A stretch of DNA of 64,000 bases, from NCBI GenBank assembly GCA_963802635.1, contig CAWDJJ010000001.1:558001-622000 (forward strand). The letters run 5' to 3'. The notes below the pieces were generated by a model, which was not told where the DNA came from, searched no databases, and saw nothing but the letters and a program-made list of their open reading frames with translations. The stretch is from CAVTLG01 sp963802635 (GTDB lineage Bacteria > Chloroflexota > Ktedonobacteria > Ktedonobacterales > Ktedonobacteraceae). Positions 53,163 through 61,100 of the stretch are shown piece by piece; position 1 is the first letter of the stretch; every line of letters begins with the position of its first letter. The position numbers and the translations under genes were made by a program.

Positions 53163-54095
53163 CTAGTGGATGACTCTATCTACCACCATGATGGCAAAGA
53201 TTGCGGCCAGATAACAATTCGAATACCAGAAAAGGGTGCGCGCCCAGTTCTTTGTGCGGTCACGCAGCAGGCGTATAGCCATATAGAGTAAGACGGCATC
53301 AAGTGCCACGGCTCCAACAAGGTAGATATAGCCCATCGCGTGCATAACAAAGAGTATCATGCTAACAGCGATCAGTAGAAGCGAATAGAGGAAAATCTGC
53401 CGTCGAGTTTCGTTCTCGCCAGCAACGACGGGTAGCATCGGGATACCGGCCTTCTCATAGTCTTTTTGGATCAGCAACGAGAGCGCCCAGAAATGAGGTG
53501 GCGTCCAGTAAAAGATGATGGCAAAGAGCCAGATAGCCGCGAGGGTGATGGTGTTTGTTGCCGCTGCCCAACCAACCAGCACCGGAACTGCGCCAGCCGC
53601 GCCACCGATCACAATATTCTGAGCCGTCGTGCGTTTCAGTCCCAGCGTATACACAAACACGTAGAAAAGAATCGCTGCAAACGCGAGGATTGCACTGAGC
53701 AGATTGACGAAGATACCCAGTACGACGAACGAACCCAGTCCAAGTGCGATACCGAAGATCAAGGCTTTTTGTGGCTGTACTTTCCCGGCTGGCAATGAGC
53801 GTCGCTGTGTGCGTCCCATAATCTGGTCGATGTCGCGGTCAATGTAGCAGTTAATGCTATTGGCGCTGCCTGCGGCCATGGCACCACCGACCAGTGTTGC
53901 CAGGACCAGAAACAGGTTGGGCAGGCCGCGATCAGCAACGGCCATGGCGGCTACAGTCGTGCCTAACAGGAGCACCGTGACATGTGGTTTCATCAAGTTT
54001 ATATAGCTGGCGATGGTTTGCTTGATCCCTGAGACCTCTTTGGGGGTCTTCAATTCGCTTGCTTGTTGCTCTTCATTAAAGATTTGTGAGGCCAC
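53163..54095 (-). CDS. ctaB: Protohaem IX farnesyltransferase (haem O synthase)
   Basis: 310 residues from GTG 54095, GGAGGAGG upstream. A nine-helix UbiA-type prenyltransferase: SANSINCYIDRDIDQIMGRT contains the N/D-x-x-x-D diphosphate motif, and LIQKDYEKAGIPMLPVVAGE is the second Asp/Lys region. It attaches farnesyl to haem b to make haem O, the precursor of haem A for the oxidase encoded divergently. On the same strand as sco, which follows after the repeat copy. Confidence 0.95.
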   Translation of the reverse strand: MASQIFNEEQQASELKTPKEVSGIKQTIASYINLMKPHVTVLLLGTTVAAMAVADRGLPNLFLVLATLVGGAMAAGSANSINCYIDRDIDQIMGRTQRRSLPAGKVQPQKALIFGIALGLGSFVVLGIFVNLLSAILAFAAILFYVFVYTLGLKRTTAQNIVIGGAAGAVPVLVGWAAATNTITLAAIWLFAIIFYWTPPHFWALSLLIQKDYEKAGIPMLPVVAGENETRRQIFLYSLLLIAVSMILFVMHAMGYIYLVGAVALDAVLLYMAIRLLRDRTKNWARTLFWYSNCYLAAIFAIMVVDRVIH

Positions 54096-54578
54096 GTGTT
54101 CCTCCTCCTACAAATATGTGCTGAGAAAATATGGAAAGCCAACCGTGACCTGTGCCAGGTGGCGTATCAGCTTTTTTGATGCGTTGAAACGATGTACAAG
54201 CTCCATAACAGAGGGCTTCCTTTGCTTGCATGGATAGGTATTCTGACCTGTTCTATTGTCGTTGCCCCTCCTGATACTACCCTTGCAGCCGGAGAATATT
54301 ACCTTACAATCGCCTGAATATTTAGCGCTACCTGTCCATATCCGTTGTCTGATTTCCTTCTCGCTGCTATAGTATAGAAGAATAATGGCTGAAAAGGTAT
54401 CGTATATGCCCATTGATGTAGGACCGGGCTTGGGATCTCTGGCGTGGAATGGGCGGCCTTCTATGAGGCTGTTCAGGTTCTTGTAAGGTCCCTTTCAGAG
54501 ATTGCAAGTTCTGTGTCAGGCACCATCGCTACACTACGTGGGTAAAATGGTCAAACCACTTTCTTAGGAGATTTAGAC
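54096..54578. other. Divergent regulatory region, oxidase operon versus ctaB
   Basis: 483 bases. GGGTAAAATGG near 54540 could be a -10 box for ctaC, but I see no convincing -35. No repeats or frames with support. Confidence 0.3.
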
Positions 54579-55718
54579 GTGAGGATGCCTGTATTTCGCA
54601 GGACAAAGCGCTGGTTGCTTGTACTCAGTAGCCTGTTTTTGTCCTCCATTCTTTTGACCGCTTGCGGTGAAAATTCGCCCTCTATTTTGAATACCTTCGG
54701 CCCGGTAGCGGCTGACGAGAGCGTATTGTTCTGGGTAATTTTAATTGTCTCCTCCATCGTCTTTATAGGCGTTGAGGGGACGCTGGTCTTTTCCATCTTC
54801 CGTTTTCGTGAGCGTCCGGGGGCACCCAACCCCGTGCAGCGACATGGTAATCTGACACTTGAGATGGCCTGGACGGCCATACCGACGGTAGTGCTCTTCG
54901 TGGTGCTCTTCTTTACGATTCGCGGCTTGATCCAGGTATCGCCGCAATCGCAGCCTTCGGACCCCAATACGGTCAATGTCACGGTTGTCGGTCATCAATG
55001 GTGGTGGGAATTCGACTATGACCAGTACAGTGTTGATACTGCTGATGTGCTACAGGTACCGGCCAATACGGTTATTCATTTAAATCTCTTCTCCAACAAT
55101 GTGATTCACAGTTTCTGGGTACCGGCACTAACTGGCAAAACGGACGTGATTCCCGGTCATAACAACACAAAGTGGTTCGTTGCCAATAGCTCAGCAGTTG
55201 GCAAAACCTTCACCGGTCTCTGTGCTGAATACTGTGGTACCCAGCACGCGAATATGCGCTTTGAGGTCAAAGTCGTGACGATGAATCAATTCAAGACCTG
55301 GATTAGTGAACAGCAGCAGCAAGCTGTGACACCTGCAGCGTCCAGCCTGGCCGCCCAGGGTGAAGCCGTCTTCAAGAGCACTTGCACGGGTTGTCACGGT
55401 ATCGTCGGTGTTGATATCAAATCATATCCAAATACCGAGAAAAACTGTAATGATAGTGATCCGAAGGATCTCAATAGCGCTGATTGCCTGGTTGGACCAA
55501 ATCTGACGCACTTTGGCAATCGTGACCTGATTGCTGGTGGCGTGCTGACGAATAACAAAGATCAATGTAATCCGACAGATCCCAAGCTTTTCCAGCATTG
55601 CAATCTGGCGAAATGGTTACAAGATCCCCAGGCTATAAAACCTGGCAATGATATGATCATCAATCTGAATCAGACGCAAATTCGTGAACTCGTTGCATAT
55701 TTGGAGAGTCTTAATTAG
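54579..55718 (+). CDS. ctaC: Cytochrome c oxidase subunit II with fused cytochrome c domain
   Basis: 379 residues from GTG 54579 (AGGAG eight bases upstream). Signal with lipobox LLTAC, two transmembrane helices, then the CuA cupredoxin domain: VVGHQWWWEFDYDQY, and the copper ligands in CAEYCGTQHANMRFE. After a Gln/Ala linker a class I cytochrome c domain follows with STCTGCHGIVG (haem c site) and a downstream Met near PGNDMIINL. This marks a caa3-type oxidase that takes electrons from cytochrome c. The haem domain has an insertion with four further cysteines (EKNC, SADC, KDQC, FQHC), possibly two disulfides. Confidence 0.95.
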   Translation: MRMPVFRRTKRWLLVLSSLFLSSILLTACGENSPSILNTFGPVAADESVLFWVILIVSSIVFIGVEGTLVFSIFRFRERPGAPNPVQRHGNLTLEMAWTAIPTVVLFVVLFFTIRGLIQVSPQSQPSDPNTVNVTVVGHQWWWEFDYDQYSVDTADVLQVPANTVIHLNLFSNNVIHSFWVPALTGKTDVIPGHNNTKWFVANSSAVGKTFTGLCAEYCGTQHANMRFEVKVVTMNQFKTWISEQQQQAVTPAASSLAAQGEAVFKSTCTGCHGIVGVDIKSYPNTEKNCNDSDPKDLNSADCLVGPNLTHFGNRDLIAGGVLTNNKDQCNPTDPKLFQHCNLAKWLQDPQAIKPGNDMIINLNQTQIRELVAYLESLN

Positions 55719-55770
55719 CCCAGGTACTCTTGCTACTCCTGGTTGAGGCTAGACTTTGGAGGAATTGCTT

Positions 55771-57459
55771 ATGGCAACCAGCACTATCGGCGAAAATGTA
55801 ACTACTGGTGTTCGTCGACGGCGGTTTAGCGAAAGCTATATAGGTGAGTGGTTGACAACGACTGATCATAAAAAGATTGGTCTGATGTACATTATCACCG
55901 GTTTCTTTTTCTTCATGGTGGGCGGTATGGAGGCCCTCCTGATTCGTGCACAATTGGCGGAGCCGAATGGCACGGTGTTGAGTCCGACCGTGTATGATGA
56001 GGTCTTCACCATGCACGGCACCACGATGATTTTCTTGTTCGTAATTCCGGTGCTATCTGGGTTTGGCAACTATGTTGTGCCCCTGATGATCGGCGCGCGT
56101 GATATGGCCTTCCCGCGTATGAATTCTTTTGGCTACTGGGTGCTGCTCTTTGGTGGCATCTTCTTGCAGTCCAGCTTCCTGTTTGGCGCTGCGCCAAATG
56201 GTGGCTGGTTTATGTATGCGCCACTCAGTCAAATGACGGCAAACTGCGGTCATGCGGTGAGTTGTACACCTGGTATGAACGCTGACTTCTGGATTCTGGG
56301 CACCACGTTGCTGGGTGTCTCGTCTATTGCTGGTTCGCTCAATTTTGTGGTGACGATCTTCAGGTTGCGCGCGCCCGGTATGAGTATTAACCGTATGCCT
56401 TTGTTCACCTGGATGATCCTGGTGATGTCTTTCCTGTTGCTCTTCGCGCTGCCCAGTTTGACTGTTGCCAGTCTGTTGCTGCTGCTGGATCGCCATGCCG
56501 GGACGCACTTTTATCAGTACGCCAATAACGGTGATCCTTTGTTATGGCAGCACCTGTTCTGGTCGTTTGGGCACCCCGAAGTGTATATCCTGATCCTGCC
56601 AGCCTTCGGTATCATTTCCGAAGTCTTGCCGGTCTTCGCGCGCAAACCGATCTTTGGCTATACCTTTATCGCCTGGTCCGGCGTGGCTATTGGCTTCCTG
56701 AGCTTCACTGTCTGGGCGCACCATATGTTCGCCGTTGGTTTACCGCCTATCGCGCAAGCCTTTTTTGCTACCAGCACGACGTTGATTGCTATTCCGACTG
56801 CCGTGAAGATCTTCAACTGGCTGGCGACAATTTACGGTGGCAAACTCAACCTCAAGGTCCCGATGCTCTTCGCGCTTGGTTTCATTGCGATGTTCCTGAT
56901 CGGTGGTTTGAATGGTGCGGCCCTGGCTGTTGTGCCTTTTGACTATCAGGTGACGGATAGTTACTTTGTCGTCGCGCATATCCATTATGTGCTCTTTGGT
57001 GGGACCGCTTTTGGCATCTTCTCGGGTATCTATTACTGGTATCCCAAGTTTACTGGGAAGTTGCTGAACGAGCGGCTGGGCCAGTGGCACTTCTGGCTCT
57101 CGCTGATTGGCATGAACCTGACCTTCTTCCCCATGCATATCCTGGGTATTCTGGGTATGCCACGCCGCGTGTATACCTTCCCGGGGGACCTGGGGTGGAA
57201 CGAGTTGAACCTGCTGGCATCTATCGGTGCTTTTGTGATCGGCGTTTCGGTGCTGGTGTTCCTCTATAATGTTGTGCTCACTATGAAGAGTGGTCAACTG
57301 GCTGGCGATGATCCCTGGGATGCCTTTACGCTGGAGTGGGATACCTCGTCGCCTCCGAAGAAATATAACTTCCTGGAGATCCCGATTGTGCGTAGCCGTC
57401 GTCCATTCTATGATAAAAAGTATCCAGAAGTTGCTGACTGGAAGTCGGTTACGCATTAG
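55771..57459 (+). CDS. ctaD: Cytochrome c oxidase subunit I
   Basis: 562 residues from ATG 55771 (GGAGG eight bases upstream; an earlier TTG at 55756 is unlikely). Twelve helices of the haem-copper oxidase fold. Ligands: TMHGTTMIFLF (haem a His), FWSFGHPEVYILILPAFG (CuB His with the Tyr crosslink, and the Glu of A1-type D-channels), TVWAHHMFAVGLPP (CuB His pair), and AHIHYVLFGGTAFG (haem a3 and haem a His). It reduces O2 to water and pumps protons in the membrane. Standard subunit II-I-x-III order. Confidence 0.97.
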   Translation: MATSTIGENVTTGVRRRRFSESYIGEWLTTTDHKKIGLMYIITGFFFFMVGGMEALLIRAQLAEPNGTVLSPTVYDEVFTMHGTTMIFLFVIPVLSGFGNYVVPLMIGARDMAFPRMNSFGYWVLLFGGIFLQSSFLFGAAPNGGWFMYAPLSQMTANCGHAVSCTPGMNADFWILGTTLLGVSSIAGSLNFVVTIFRLRAPGMSINRMPLFTWMILVMSFLLLFALPSLTVASLLLLLDRHAGTHFYQYANNGDPLLWQHLFWSFGHPEVYILILPAFGIISEVLPVFARKPIFGYTFIAWSGVAIGFLSFTVWAHHMFAVGLPPIAQAFFATSTTLIAIPTAVKIFNWLATIYGGKLNLKVPMLFALGFIAMFLIGGLNGAALAVVPFDYQVTDSYFVVAHIHYVLFGGTAFGIFSGIYYWYPKFTGKLLNERLGQWHFWLSLIGMNLTFFPMHILGILGMPRRVYTFPGDLGWNELNLLASIGAFVIGVSVLVFLYNVVLTMKSGQLAGDDPWDAFTLEWDTSSPPKKYNFLEIPIVRSRRPFYDKKYPEVADWKSVTH

Positions 57460-57501
57460 TAGCGCATGGCAACGTCAGCAAGAAGCTAGTAGAGGTACAA
57501 T

Positions 57502-57864
57502 GTGGCTCAAGAACAGCAAGATCAAGTACAAGTAAAATTGCAAACAGGCGATGATGAAGAGCGTGAGCGGGAAGCACTGCTTGCCTCCACGCAAACTGAA
57601 ACTCCTGTTGCTGCTGAACAGGTGACTGCCGAGGATGCAGCAGCTACCAGCGCGGAGGCACCTGTGAAAAGACGGGTGAGGAAGCGGGGGAAGCTGGTCA
57701 ATGCCGAAGATGTGCTACCACGACCAAGCATCTGGCCTCTGGTGTTTGCTTCAGGGCTGGCTTTGCTCTGCTTTGGCTTCATCTCCTTACCATTTATTAT
57801 GGCAATTGGAGGTGTCTTGCTCGTCGCCTCTGTGTTTGGTTTAGCTTTGGAGCGTCGTCGATAA
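57502..57864 (+). CDS. Small oxidase-operon membrane protein (subunit IV-like)
   Basis: 120 residues from GTG 57502. An acidic, Gln/Glu/Ala-rich N-terminus and a basic patch (KRRVRKRGK) precede two transmembrane helices: PSIWPLVFASGLALLCFGFI and PFIMAIGGVLLVASVFGLAL. Position between subunits I and III and the two-helix hairpin fit the bacterial subunit IV-like or CoxF-like accessory. The PS(I/F)WP start of the hairpin also appears in the BON protein at 50166 and in the receiver protein at 63487. A strong intercistronic hairpin follows. Confidence 0.75.
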   Translation: MAQEQQDQVQVKLQTGDDEEREREALLASTQTETPVAAEQVTAEDAAATSAEAPVKRRVRKRGKLVNAEDVLPRPSIWPLVFASGLALLCFGFISLPFIMAIGGVLLVASVFGLALERRR

Positions 57865-57868
57865 AAGC

Positions 57869-57898
57869 GGCTGCCTGTCCAGTAATGGGCAGGCAGCC
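57869..57898 (+). terminator. Strong intercistronic hairpin before ctaE
   Basis: GGCTGCCTGTCC / GGGCAGGCAGCC (57869-57880 and 57887-57898), 11 of 12 paired, with no T tract. It lies inside the operon, so it may set ctaE transcript level or stability rather than end the operon. Confidence 0.5.
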
Positions 57899-57925
57899 AG
57901 TCTTGAGATATAGGGAGTTACTGAT

Positions 57926-58588
57926 ATGAGTGCTGCTCACGTTGAGCAGGTGAGGGTTCTCGAAGAACAGGGGCATGAAGGTGTTCACAGCCTGGAATGG
58001 TGGGGCATGGTGTTCTTCATCTGCTCTGAGGCGCTTATTTTCGCGAACTTGATCGCCGTTTTCCTCTATCTGGAGATCCGCGATGGTGGGAAGTGGGTGC
58101 TACCTAACGCTGAATTAGGTTCCTGGCACCCGGCTGCCGCCATTTTCCCGGCTGGTATTAATACCATTATTCTGCTAACCAGCAGCGCATGTGTGCATAT
58201 GGCAGGCTCAGGCATTCGCAAGGGCAACCAGAAGCAATTAATTATTGGCTTGAGCATTACTATTTTCCTGGCCCTGGTCTTTCTGTCTGGTCAGGTTTAT
58301 GAATATCTCGACTTTATGGGGCATGGCATGTCGCTGGGCAGCGGCTTTGATGGATCGAGTGGGACGCAGGGTTCGGCGTTCTTTACGCTTACCGGCTTCC
58401 ACGGTGTGCACGTGATCATAGGTGCGCTTTTCCTGACGATCTGCCTCATTCGTTCTGCGCGCGGTGACTTTACGGCGAAGAAGCATTTCGCGGTTCAGGC
58501 TGCTGAGATGTACTGGCACTTCGTTGACGGTGTGTGGATCTTTGTGTTCAGCACGGTCTATCTGCTGCCATTACTGCTACATCCCTGA
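57926..58588 (+). CDS. ctaE: Cytochrome c oxidase subunit III
   Basis: 220 residues, six helices of the short subunit III type. GVHSLEWWGMVFFICSEALI begins the fold, and LTGFHGVHVIIGALFLTICL and AAEMYWHFVDGVWIFVFSTV are conserved signatures. It stabilises subunit I and the proton uptake path. Last gene of the oxidase operon; a terminator follows. The subunit IV-like gene lies upstream. Confidence 0.96.
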   Translation: MSAAHVEQVRVLEEQGHEGVHSLEWWGMVFFICSEALIFANLIAVFLYLEIRDGGKWVLPNAELGSWHPAAAIFPAGINTIILLTSSACVHMAGSGIRKGNQKQLIIGLSITIFLALVFLSGQVYEYLDFMGHGMSLGSGFDGSSGTQGSAFFTLTGFHGVHVIIGALFLTICLIRSARGDFTAKKHFAVQAAEMYWHFVDGVWIFVFSTVYLLPLLLHP

Positions 58589-58611
58589 TAAGTGTCTGTA
58601 AGATAAAAGAA

Positions 58612-58643
58612 GTCGGGTATTATGGATAATGCCCGACCTTTTG
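58612..58643 (+). terminator. Rho-independent terminator after ctaE
   Basis: GTCGGGTATT / AATGCCCGAC stem (one G-T pair), a short loop, then CTTTTGT. Ends the oxidase operon. Confidence 0.7.
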
Positions 58644-58678
58644 TCATTATGTCACTAGAGAACCCATTTGTTTCGCTC

Positions 58679-58760
58679 ATATTGCCTTGCATTCAGATGA
58701 GAAATATGCGGCAGCATATTTCTAGCAACGAGAGTTGCGTTTCTGAATGCCTATGGGTAT
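58679..58760. repeat. Dispersed repeat copy downstream of ctaE
   Basis: ATATTGCCTTGCATTCAGAT to CTGAATGCCTATGGGTAT, 82 bases, nearly identical to 53056-53137. Its last base touches the stop codon of the aldo/keto reductase gene. Confidence 0.75.
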
Positions 58761-59749
58761 CAGCGACCCGTCCTTCGCTCCAAGTCTTCGGGGTACCGAG
58801 TCCCCTGCACCGTGATCTGCGAGGCGGCGCTCTCGATTTCGCAGAGATCGCCGGACGTCAGTTCGACGGTAGCCGCTCCGATATTCTCCTCCAGGCGTTC
58901 CAGCTTCGTGGTACCCGGAATCGGTACGATCCACGGCTTCTGTGCAAGCAGCCATGCAAGCGCGATTTGAGCGGGGGTCGCCTTCTTTCGCTCAGCGACC
59001 CTGCTCAGCAAATCAACCAAAGCCTGATTCGCTTTGCGAGCCTCTGGCGTAAAGCGAGGGACGATGTTGCGGAAGTCGGAACGGTCGAATGTTGTGTTTT
59101 CGTTGATCTTTCCCGTAAGGAAGCCTTTCCCCAGCGGGCTAAATGGAACGAACCCGATTCCGAGTTCATCCAGAGTCGGTAACACTTCCGCTTCAGGGTT
59201 TCTCCACCACAGCGAGTATTCGCTCTGGAGTGCCGTCACGGGCTGAACGGCGTGCGCGCGACGGATCGTTTGCACTCCTGCTTCCGAAAGGCCGAAGTGT
59301 TTCACCTTCCCTTCCTGAATCAGGTCCTTCACCGCTCCTGCCACGTCTTCGATGGGCACATCTGGGTCAACACGGTGTTGATAGAACAGATCGATGGCAT
59401 GAACCTTGAGTCGCTTGAGCGATGCCTCGGCGACCTGCTTGATATGCTCTGGCCGACTATCCATGCCCATTTGCTCTCCCTTAGAACCAAGTTTGAAACC
59501 GAATTTAGTAGCTATCACCACGTGCTCACGGAAGGGGGCAAGCGCTTCGCCCACCAGTTCTTCGTTCGTGAACGGGCCGTACGCTTCAGCGGTATCGAAA
59601 AAAGTAATGCCGCGTTCGATGGCTGACCATATCAGTGCGATCATCTCCTGCTTGTCTGCCGCCGGACCGTAGCCATAGCTTATTCCCATGCAGCCGAGTC
59701 CGACAGCCGAAACTTCCAAGTTGCTCTTTCCAAGTGTGCGCTTCTGCAT
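58760..59749 (-). CDS. Aldo/keto reductase
   Basis: 329 residues, (beta/alpha)8 fold. Catalytic tetrad: Asp and Tyr in FFDTAEAYGPFTNEEL, Lys in VVIATKFGFKLG, His in DLFYQHRVDPDVP. NADPH-binding end: IVPIPGTTKLERLEENIGAA. It belongs to the bacterial AKR13-like group often annotated as general stress or aldehyde reductase. Followed on the same strand side by a cupin gene (gap 52 bases), a pair commonly found as one unit. Its wording and GC-richer codons resemble proteobacterial relatives, hinting at transfer. The stop codon abuts a dispersed repeat. Confidence 0.93.
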   Translation of the reverse strand: MQKRTLGKSNLEVSAVGLGCMGISYGYGPAADKQEMIALIWSAIERGITFFDTAEAYGPFTNEELVGEALAPFREHVVIATKFGFKLGSKGEQMGMDSRPEHIKQVAEASLKRLKVHAIDLFYQHRVDPDVPIEDVAGAVKDLIQEGKVKHFGLSEAGVQTIRRAHAVQPVTALQSEYSLWWRNPEAEVLPTLDELGIGFVPFSPLGKGFLTGKINENTTFDRSDFRNIVPRFTPEARKANQALVDLLSRVAERKKATPAQIALAWLLAQKPWIVPIPGTTKLERLEENIGAATVELTSGDLCEIESAASQITVQGTRYPEDLERRTGR

Positions 59750-59801
59750 TCTTTGAACTTTCTGTCTTTGTGTGAAAGGTTGGAACGATTGTTTTCCACA
59801 A

Positions 59802-60197
59802 TCAGCCCTGGTATTGTTCGTCGCTGACTTTTTCCATCCAATCAGCGGCTTTGCCGTCGAACTGTTCCTGAATGGCGATGTGCGTCATGGCTGTGGTGGC
59901 CGTGGCACCGTGCCAATGTTTCTCACCTGGCGGGAACCAGATCACATCACCCGGTCGAATGTCCTCGATTGGACCACCCCAGCGTTGTACCCGGCCACAG
60001 CCAGCCGTCACGATCAAAGTCTGGCCCAGCGGGTGGCTGTGCCATGCTGTCCGAGCGCCAGGCTCGAACGTGACACTGACGCTGACCACGCGGGCCGGAG
60101 TGGGTGCCTCGAACAGGGGGTCAGTGCGTACTGCGCCGGTAAAATACTCGGCTGGTCCTTTGCCGGAAGGCTGCGAGCCACTTCTTTTGATGTCCAT
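59802..60197 (-). CDS. Cupin-domain protein
   Basis: 131 residues from ATG 60197 (GGAGG upstream; an ATG at 60239 has no site). One cupin barrel: motif 1 ARTAWHSHPLGQTLIVTAGC (two His and a Gln/Glu-like ligand) and motif 2 PGDVIWFPPGEKHWHGA (His). Resembles the small single-domain cupins of the hydroxynitrile lyase-like/carboxymuconolactone-associated group. Metal-dependent enzyme or small-molecule sensor; function unknown. Upstream gene of the cupin-aldo/keto reductase pair. Confidence 0.85.
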   Translation of the reverse strand: MDIKRSGSQPSGKGPAEYFTGAVRTDPLFEAPTPARVVSVSVTFEPGARTAWHSHPLGQTLIVTAGCGRVQRWGGPIEDIRPGDVIWFPPGEKHWHGATATTAMTHIAIQEQFDGKAADWMEKVSDEQYQG

Positions 60198-60486
60198 TTT
60201 CTGTGTTCCTCCATCATGCCTGCAAACGTAGGGAGGCATGTTCTCTGTCTGGAGGTATTATAAACTCTCTGGATCACAGGGTGGTAGAATGATTGTCGAA
60301 TCAGAAGGCACATCCAGCACATCTGCCTCCCTTTATGCTATGTTTCTCTCTGAAGCTTTCTTGCTACCCACTGTCTTTTTTCCGTCTCTTGCTGAGGGGG
60401 GATAGTCCAGAAAAAATATGTTACAATGGAAAGATAGAGTGCGTGTCATACGTAGCAATCAGGAGACAGAAAGGGTTGAGCGTAGC

Positions 60487-60891
60487 ATGAAAGAGGCAAT
60501 GAACAGAGGGGGGGCTGTCGTTGCGCTAGGTGAGGATAAACTACGACGATGGTTCATCGCTCACTGCTCAATTTGTACCAGTCGGATCTGGCTTGGTCCT
60601 GTGCGTTTACGGGAGCCGGAAGGCGTACCAGAGCCACGCCTCTCCTGGATCGTGTGTAAATCCTGTTATCAAGCGGTGCTGGCGGAAATAGAACGCTCTC
60701 CCGTCAACTCGCCATTGCGTCTACGTATTGCTATGGGACTTGTTGCCTCCGAACGCTGGCCCCATGCCTATCCTACCCGTATCCGTCAATATGTCAGTGA
60801 TCGACGCTGGATCGTCTTTATGGCTGCTTGCTTTATACTGGCGATGATCTTCCATCTGGCTCTGATCGTCGCGGTCGCAGCTATGAGATGA
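60487..60891 (+). CDS. Zinc-binding membrane protein of unknown function
   Basis: 134 residues from ATG 60487 (an in-frame ATG at 60418 would add 23). Two CxxC pairs about 30 residues apart (HCSICTSRIWLGP and WIVCKSCYQAVLAE) make a likely zinc finger in the cytoplasm. After a helical segment comes one C-terminal transmembrane helix (WIVFMAACFILAMIFHLALI), so it is tail-anchored. I do not recognise a named family. A terminator follows before the two-component gene. Confidence 0.6.
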   Translation: MKEAMNRGGAVVALGEDKLRRWFIAHCSICTSRIWLGPVRLREPEGVPEPRLSWIVCKSCYQAVLAEIERSPVNSPLRLRIAMGLVASERWPHAYPTRIRQYVSDRRWIVFMAACFILAMIFHLALIVAVAAMR

Positions 60892-60918
60892 GATAGCACA
60901 TTTGGTCTCTAAAGAAGA

Positions 60919-60957
60919 GCGCCTGCTAGCTGTCAATCTCGCTGGCAGGCGCTTTTG
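60919..60957 (+). terminator. Rho-independent terminator
   Basis: GCGCCTGCTAGC / GCTGGCAGGCGC, 11 of 12 paired (60919-60930 and 60941-60952), then TTTTG. Confidence 0.7.
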
Positions 60958-61100
60958 TGCACTCTTCAGCTTGTACACGGTTGACTCTTTTTGCTAGAAT
61001 AAGAACAGGCTCATAATATGCAGAGAGCGCAGGCGCTTCAGCAGAGCTTCTATTTGAATGCAGGGCGATAACACAGCCAGGCGGGAAAGGGTAGCTGCGG

